From contig JACUTP010000052.1 in assembly GCA_014859785.1 (NCBI GenBank), positions 1-10,890 on the forward strand: 10,890 nt of DNA, in the 5' to 3' direction. Below are positions 6,755 to 10,890 of the stretch, piece after piece (position 1 is the stretch's first letter; the number at the start of each line of letters is the position of its first letter). This DNA comes from Candidatus Methanoperedentaceae archaeon (GTDB lineage Archaea; Halobacteriota; Methanosarcinia; Methanosarcinales; Methanoperedenaceae). Below the pieces are notes generated by a model. The model worked only from the letters and a program-made list of their open reading frames with translations, did no database searches and was not told where the DNA came from. Both the position numbers and the translations under genes were made by a program.

Positions 6755-7365
6755 AGCTGACAGACTTTCTTATTTTACTGTGCGTGGCTTTTAGCATGTA
6801 CGTATGGGGCAGCGGGTCAACCGGTTTTGCCTTCAGCAAGTACGCACTTTTACATGGCAGCTACTGGACACTTATCACAGGACTGTTTGTTCATGCGGAT
6901 ATTATACATCTAACGGGTAACATGATTTTCCTGTACGTCTTCGGGCATGTTCTTGAAGATGAAGCCGGTGCTTTTCGCACAGTTACCGTGTTCCTGACAG
7001 GAGGAATATTATCATTTATACTGAGTATTCCCTTTTACCCTGATGCGAACATGGTAGGGGCGTCTGCTGCAATATTTGCGGTTATGGCAGCAGTCCTGAT
7101 AACCAGGCGTCCCGGATTCTCGCTTCATTTCCTTTCGCCGCTTGGTCCTCTGGCTCTTTTGTATTTTATTTTCAATATAATAGCCATCCAGGACGGGGAT
7201 AAAAGTAATGTAGCCTACGTATCCCATGTAATGGGGTTTGTTATCGGGCTCGGGATGGGAGCACGATGGAACAGTGAATGGAAAAAGGGTCTTGTTTACA
7301 CCCTGGTTCTGCTTGGTGTGTATATCGTGCTTTTTTTATTCGTGAGAGAACGGCTCGGAATATAA
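6751..7365 (+). CDS. Rhomboid family intramembrane serine protease
   Basis: A 204-residue polytopic membrane protein with six to seven hydrophobic segments (about 4-20, 50-67, 76-93, 101-119, 131-146, 152-170 and 179-197). The rhomboid hallmarks are present: HLTGN (53-57) in the second segment, the catalytic serine in GASAA (S105; the usual motif is GxSG or GxSA), and the catalytic histidine in SHVMGF (H159). It should cleave transmembrane segments of other proteins within the cytoplasmic membrane; the substrate is unknown. There is no extra soluble domain and length is normal for a minimal rhomboid. Translation is coupled to malic enzyme through the ATGA overlap, and a weak GGTCA lies just upstream. 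The metabolic neighbour gives no clue to the substrate, so the pairing may be only transcriptional convenience. Confidence 0.93.
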   Translation: MKLTDFLILLCVAFSMYVWGSGSTGFAFSKYALLHGSYWTLITGLFVHADIIHLTGNMIFLYVFGHVLEDEAGAFRTVTVFLTGGILSFILSIPFYPDANMVGASAAIFAVMAAVLITRRPGFSLHFLSPLGPLALLYFIFNIIAIQDGDKSNVAYVSHVMGFVIGLGMGARWNSEWKKGLVYTLVLLGVYIVLFLFVRERLGI

Positions 7366-7424
7366 AATCATACCTTTGGGCAGTATGTGATAATACGGCA
7401 ACGGGTATACCAGAGTTCATCGTA

Positions 7425-7458
7425 ACTTATTTATCTTCAACTTACCTTTTAAACCCGG
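7425..7458 (+). promoter_or_regulatory. carA promoter (TATA-like box, leaderless start)
   Basis: CTTATTTATC (7426-7435) is a TATA-like element centred about 29 bases before ATG 7459, so transcription would begin at or within a few bases of the start codon. No Shine-Dalgarno sequence precedes it (the last bases are TTTTAAACCCGG). The 93-base gap after the rhomboid gene also points to a separate transcript. Confidence 0.5.
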
Positions 7459-8547
7459 ATGAAAGCAGTACTTGGTCTTGAGGACGGGACTTTTTTTAAA
7501 GGCAGGGGTATAGGAGCCGAAGGAACAGCCGGGGGCGAGCTTGTTTTCACAACCCAGTACACAGGTTACGAGGAAGCACTCACTGACCCGTCATACAGGG
7601 GACAGATACTTATGTTCACGTATCCCCTTATCGGGAACTACGGGGTAAGAGGCGAAACGTTCCAGTCAGACCATATGCAGGCAGAAGGACTTGTTGTACG
7701 TGAAGCTTGCGACCACCCGTCCCATCATAACTCACAGCGTTCTATTTACGAATTTCTTGAAGACGAAGGGAAATCCGGCATAATGGGAATTGACACACGG
7801 ATGCTTACAATCAAGATGCGCGAACACGGCGCAATGAAAGCAGCCCTTTTAGTCGGGGATGATAACGGCGAGGAAGCTGTCAGGCTCGCGCGCAAACAGC
7901 CTGATATCGGAAGTCTTGACCTTATAGGAAAGGTTACATGCAAACACCCCTACCAGTTAAAAGGACATGAAAATGGAGGCAATATCGTTGTAATGGATTT
8001 CGGTGTTAAAAGGAATATCCTGAAGAGCCTTAATGGAAGAGGGTTGAACGTAACTGTTGTTCCTGCAGCGACACCTGCGGGGGAAATAATGGATTACGAG
8101 CCGGATGCGCTGTTACTCTCAAACGGACCTGGCGACCCCCAGCAGGCAGTGAACGGGATTTCCGTTGTTAAGGAACTTGCAGGGGAGCTTCCGGTATCCG
8201 GGATATGCCTCGGTCACCAGATAATTTCACTGGCTCTTGGCGCTGAAACCTATAAAATGAAATTCGGGCATCGCGGCGCCAACCAGCCTGTTAAGGACAT
8301 GAAAAAAGGGATAGTCCATATAACTTCCCAGAACCACGGCTATGCAGTCCATCCGGACAGCATTGATGAAAAAGAGATTATAATTACCCAGCTTAACGCC
8401 AACGACCGCACGGTTGAGGGAATCGAGCACAGGAGTCTTGATATATCCTCTGTGCAGTTCCATCCTGAAGCCAATCCGGGTCCCCTTGATACGGAAAAGA
8501 TGTTTTTTGATATGGTTGCAGGAAAGACCGGGAAAATTATTACATAA
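7459..8547 (+). CDS. carA: Carbamoyl-phosphate synthase small (glutamine amidotransferase) subunit
   Basis: A 362-residue cytoplasmic subunit that hydrolyses glutamine and passes ammonia to the large subunit CarB for carbamoyl phosphate, the precursor of pyrimidines and arginine. The N-terminal domain (1 to about 150) has the family signature GYEEALTDPSYRGQI (36-50), YPLIGNYG (55-62) and GIDTRMLT (110-117). The C-terminal class I amidotransferase domain (about 175-355) has LSNGPGDP (220-227), the nucleophile in GICLGHQ (C250) and the partners in VQFHPEA (H335, E337). All catalytic residues are present, so it should be active. Length is normal. In many archaea and bacteria carB follows directly; here the next gene is an unrelated RecJ-like protein, so carB must lie elsewhere. 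Confidence 0.97.
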   Translation: MKAVLGLEDGTFFKGRGIGAEGTAGGELVFTTQYTGYEEALTDPSYRGQILMFTYPLIGNYGVRGETFQSDHMQAEGLVVREACDHPSHHNSQRSIYEFLEDEGKSGIMGIDTRMLTIKMREHGAMKAALLVGDDNGEEAVRLARKQPDIGSLDLIGKVTCKHPYQLKGHENGGNIVVMDFGVKRNILKSLNGRGLNVTVVPAATPAGEIMDYEPDALLLSNGPGDPQQAVNGISVVKELAGELPVSGICLGHQIISLALGAETYKMKFGHRGANQPVKDMKKGIVHITSQNHGYAVHPDSIDEKEIIITQLNANDRTVEGIEHRSLDISSVQFHPEANPGPLDTEKMFFDMVAGKTGKIIT

Positions 8548-8626
8548 CTGCATTTATCCAGTTTTGGTTTTAAACTCCTGTCACGAAAAATTATTTCACT
8601 TCGCACCGCATCTATCACCGCATCAT
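8548..8626 (+). promoter_or_regulatory. Spacer between carA and the RecJ-like gene with terminator/promoter-like elements
   Basis: This 79-base spacer holds two short T runs (8562-8565 and 8568-8571) that may end the carA transcript. AAAAATTATTTC (8586-8597), centred about 35 bases before ATG 8627, is a possible TATA-like box; TTTTAAAC (8568-8575) is a second candidate. No Shine-Dalgarno site precedes the ATG. The frame of the next gene happens to remain open through this spacer, but the sequence there does not look like protein. Confidence 0.3.
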
Positions 8627-10741
8627 ATGACAACAGAATGTTCAGACTGCAAAGGCACGGGCACAATTGTCCTTGAAGAAAAGGAATGCCCCGAATGCAA
8701 GGGTGCGGGCAAGGCAAAATCAGTAAGTCTTGACAGACTCTCGGAAAAAGATATCGGAAGCCTCTTGCATGGCGGAATAAATTGCGCAAGGTGCGGTGGT
8801 ACAGGCAAAATATCTTTGACAGAGCTTTGCAGGACATGTGGCGGGGCAGGCAAATTCACCACATGTGAAGTATGCGGCAAGACCATACGCGGGGATTTGA
8901 AACTCTGTGAAACCTGCTCGAAAAAACCACCTGTATATAAACTGGGTGCAGAGTGCGACCTGCACGAACTCGGGGAAGGTGGGATATACGCTGGCACGGT
9001 ACAGGGTCATGCTAATTTCGGGGTGTTTGTTGACCTGAACCCTCAGCTTCGCGGTCTCATACGTTCCGACAATATAACAACCGCTCCTGAAATCGGGGAG
9101 GAACTCTTTGTCGAGGTAAAAAGCATTGCCTCAAACGGTAATATCGAGCTGGTCCCGAAGCAAATCAAGGAATACACGCTTACTGAAGTCGAAAAACAAA
9201 TTCCACGCAGCAAGACAACGGAATTAAGAAATTTAACTGGTAAACTCGTTCAAATCTCAGGTGAGGTCATCCAGATAAAACAGACCGGGGGTCCGACCAT
9301 ATTCACAGTTTCTGATGAGGAGGGTATTGTCCAGTGTGCTGCATTCCAGAAAGCAGGCGAGCGCGCCTACCCTGAGATAGAATCAGAGACCATCGCCAGG
9401 GTTTTCGGTCAACCCTCGGTTCGAAACGGTGCGATACAACTGGAAATACGTTCCATGAAACAGCTCCGGGGCAGGGATGCAGCTGATATCAGGGAGGGGA
9501 TTGAAAAAGCTATAGATAAGCGCGCAGAACCGCATGATATCGAGTTCCTTGTGGAAAGCGAGGTACTTGAAAAACTAAGACCCGGGATGAAAAATGTTGC
9601 AAAACACATAAGGAAAGCCGTTTTCAAATCACGCCCCATAATTATCCGCCATCATGCGGATGCTGATGGCATCACATCAGCCATTGCAATTGAACGTGCT
9701 ATATTACCGCTTATCAGGGAGGTTAGCGGTTCTGATGCAGACCGCCATTTCTACCGCCGCTCCCCGTCCAGGGCCCCGTTCTATGAGCTTGAGGATATCA
9801 CGAAAGACCTGAATTTTGCACTTGAAGACCAAGACAGGTTCGGGCAGAAAATGCCTCTTGTGGTGTTAATGGATAACGGCGCAACAGGGGAGGACATGCC
9901 TGCCATGAAACAGGCTGCAATATACGGCATCGATATTCTTGTAATCGACCACCACCACCCTGACGGGAGTATAGATTCCATGGTTCTCGAGCACGTAAAT
10001 CCAGCGTATGCAGGCGGGGATTTCGGGATAACCACGGGTATGATGGGGACCGAGATTGCAAGGATGATAAACCCGGATGTTACGGAAGAAATAAAGCATC
10101 TTCCCGCGGTTTCAGCAGTTGGTGACCGCTCTGGCGCGCCTGAAGCGGAACGATATAAATCCCTTGTTTCCGGGAAATACGATAGTTCTGACCTCCGGAA
10201 CATTGCTCTTGCAATTGATTATGAAGCGTTCTGGCAGAAGTTTAATGACGGGCGCGGGTTGATGAATGATATACTGAACCTAGGCTCAAACATAAGACAT
10301 AAGAAACTCCTTACACTGTTATGCGAGCAGGCAAATAAGGCAATTTCTGACCAGATGGAAGCCACAATGCCCAATGTCAGGACGCAAACACTGTCAAACG
10401 GCGCTGTCCTTAATGTTATTGATGTGGAAAACTTTGCCCACAAGTTCACCTTCCCGCCTCCGGGAAAGACAAGCGGGGAGATACATGACAGGTTGTGTGC
10501 GAAATACGACGGGAAACCTGTTGTTACGCTCGGGTACGGTCCCGATTTTGCGGTTATTCGTTCACGGGGTGTCAGGATGAACATACCGCAGATGGTGAGG
10601 GAACTGCATGACGAGATAAAAGGCGGCGGTGTGAACGGCGGCGGGCATCTTGTTGTGGGAAGTATCAAGTTCGTTGGGGGCATGAGGAAAGAAGTGCTGG
10701 CAAAGCTTGCTGAAAAGATAGGAAAGGCTGAAGTCCAATGA
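8627..10741 (+). CDS. Archaeal RecJ-like (DHH superfamily) phosphoesterase with DnaJ-type zinc finger, S1 and OB domains
   Basis: A 704-residue protein matching the Archaea-specific RecJ-like group with a DnaJ-type zinc finger. Four CxxCxGxG units occur at C5, C21, C53 and C68 (CSDCKGTG, CPECKGAG, CARCGGTG, CRTCGGAG), then a second zinc site C80/C83 and C94/C97. An S1 RNA-binding domain follows (about 116-178, with GHANFGVFVDL), then an OB nucleic-acid-binding domain (about 203-280). The DHH core has HHADADG (342-348), MDNG (415-418), VIDHHHP (439-445) and VGDR (498-501), so the metal ligands are intact. The C-terminal DHHA1 domain ends in GGGVNGGGHLVVGSI (667-681). The expected activity is single-strand DNA or RNA hydrolysis with Mn or Mg; which substrate is not known from sequence. 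ATG 8627 is chosen because the zinc finger begins at residue 5; upstream open sequence overlaps carA. The next gene starts 16 bases after the stop. Confidence 0.93.
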   Translation: MTTECSDCKGTGTIVLEEKECPECKGAGKAKSVSLDRLSEKDIGSLLHGGINCARCGGTGKISLTELCRTCGGAGKFTTCEVCGKTIRGDLKLCETCSKKPPVYKLGAECDLHELGEGGIYAGTVQGHANFGVFVDLNPQLRGLIRSDNITTAPEIGEELFVEVKSIASNGNIELVPKQIKEYTLTEVEKQIPRSKTTELRNLTGKLVQISGEVIQIKQTGGPTIFTVSDEEGIVQCAAFQKAGERAYPEIESETIARVFGQPSVRNGAIQLEIRSMKQLRGRDAADIREGIEKAIDKRAEPHDIEFLVESEVLEKLRPGMKNVAKHIRKAVFKSRPIIIRHHADADGITSAIAIERAILPLIREVSGSDADRHFYRRSPSRAPFYELEDITKDLNFALEDQDRFGQKMPLVVLMDNGATGEDMPAMKQAAIYGIDILVIDHHHPDGSIDSMVLEHVNPAYAGGDFGITTGMMGTEIARMINPDVTEEIKHLPAVSAVGDRSGAPEAERYKSLVSGKYDSSDLRNIALAIDYEAFWQKFNDGRGLMNDILNLGSNIRHKKLLTLLCEQANKAISDQMEATMPNVRTQTLSNGAVLNVIDVENFAHKFTFPPPGKTSGEIHDRLCAKYDGKPVVTLGYGPDFAVIRSRGVRMNIPQMVRELHDEIKGGGVNGGGHLVVGSIKFVGGMRKEVLAKLAEKIGKAEVQ

Positions 10742-10757
10742 AAATTATGGTGATTTG

Positions 10758-10890
10758 ATGAATACTTTGCATAAAGTAATCACAGGGGATTCGAGGTGCA
10801 TGAAAGAAGTAGCTGATGAATCAGTTCATCTTATTATTACTTCTCCTCCGTACTTGCAGCTTAAAGATTATGGAAATGGGAAACAGATTG
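10758..10890 (+). CDS. DNA methyltransferase, N-4/N-6 type (partial, runs off the edge)
   Basis: The first 44 residues of a gene are present. VITGDSRCM (7-15) followed by HLIITSPPY (24-32) and LQLKDYGNGKQI is the start of a beta-type amino-methyltransferase in which the TSPPY catalytic motif IV comes before the AdoMet-binding motif. S-P-P-Y is typical of N4-cytosine enzymes and also occurs in some N6-adenine enzymes, so the base modified cannot be fixed. ATG 10758 is supported by GGTGAT (10749-10754), three bases upstream, the clearest Shine-Dalgarno site in the window apart from that of feoB. It lies 16 bases after the RecJ-like gene and may be co-transcribed. Whether it is an orphan or part of a restriction-modification system depends on sequence beyond the window. 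Confidence 0.85.
   Translation, partial: MNTLHKVITGDSRCMKEVADESVHLIITSPPYLQLKDYGNGKQI

Noticed and set aside
7278..7481. 67-codon frame spanning the rhomboid end and carA start
   Set aside because: It overlaps two strong genes in another frame and covers the carA promoter; no domain or ribosome binding site.
8414..8626. 71-codon N-terminal extension of the RecJ-like protein
   Set aside because: It overlaps the carA end, including its catalytic His/Glu segment, and the residues do not look like a domain; the zinc finger starts right after ATG 8627.
10738..10758. Six-codon mini-ORF (MKIMVI) between the RecJ-like gene and the methyltransferase
   Set aside because: It overlaps the preceding stop by 4 bases and looks like a coupled leader, but six codons without conservation data cannot be supported; the GGTGAT inside it serves the methyltransferase start.
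1..10890. CRISPR arrays, insertion sequences, tRNA or rRNA genes
   Set aside because: No regularly spaced repeats, terminal inverted repeats, transposase motifs or cloverleaf-like segments were seen on either strand.

Overview
This window is chromosomal DNA from an archaeon, most likely a methanogen or methanotroph of the Methanosarcinales / 'Ca. Methanoperedens' type; that placement is inferred from gene content, not shown. The archaeal signals are: an Archaea-specific RecJ-like protein with a DnaJ-type zinc finger, a DUF166 protein, a DtxR-type regulator directly in front of feoB, GGTGA-type ribosome binding sites, and promoters whose TATA-like box lies about 25-30 bases before the ATG, which implies leaderless mRNAs. 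Nearly all of the window is tightly packed housekeeping or metabolic genes. I see no mobile element, CRISPR array, rRNA or tRNA.

Layout. (1) 1-59: possible tail of an upstream gene. (2) 60-2989, plus strand: iron-uptake operon made of a DtxR/FeoA-domain regulator, the ferrous iron transporter FeoB and a 48-residue cysteine-rich zinc-ribbon protein, joined by 1-base and 4-base overlaps. The regulator is preceded by a TATA-like box and an inverted repeat that could be its operator. (3) 2990-3279: gap between convergent operons, with a T8 tract. (4) 3280-4785, minus strand: coaBC (coenzyme A synthesis) followed by a 99-residue protein of unknown function. (5) 4786-4863: divergent promoter region. 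(6) 4864-7365, plus strand: DUF166 protein, malic enzyme and rhomboid protease, overlapping by 14 and 4 bases. (7) 7459-8547: carA, the small subunit of carbamoyl-phosphate synthetase, with no carB beside it. (8) 8627-10741: 704-residue DnaJ-zinc-finger/S1/OB/DHH RecJ-like protein. (9) 10758 to the edge: start of a DNA methyltransferase with a TSPPY motif.

How the genes relate. The feo operon is self-contained: the regulator senses metal, FeoB imports Fe(II), and the small zinc ribbon is probably an accessory. CoaBC, malic enzyme and CarA serve CoA synthesis, C4/C3 carbon balance, and pyrimidine/arginine synthesis. The RecJ-like protein belongs to DNA or RNA processing, and the methyltransferase may begin a different, modification-related segment. 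The best leads are the short genes and the unknown partners in operons (feoB zinc ribbon, the coaBC partner, DUF166 with malic enzyme). I did not find a clear novel multi-gene system.
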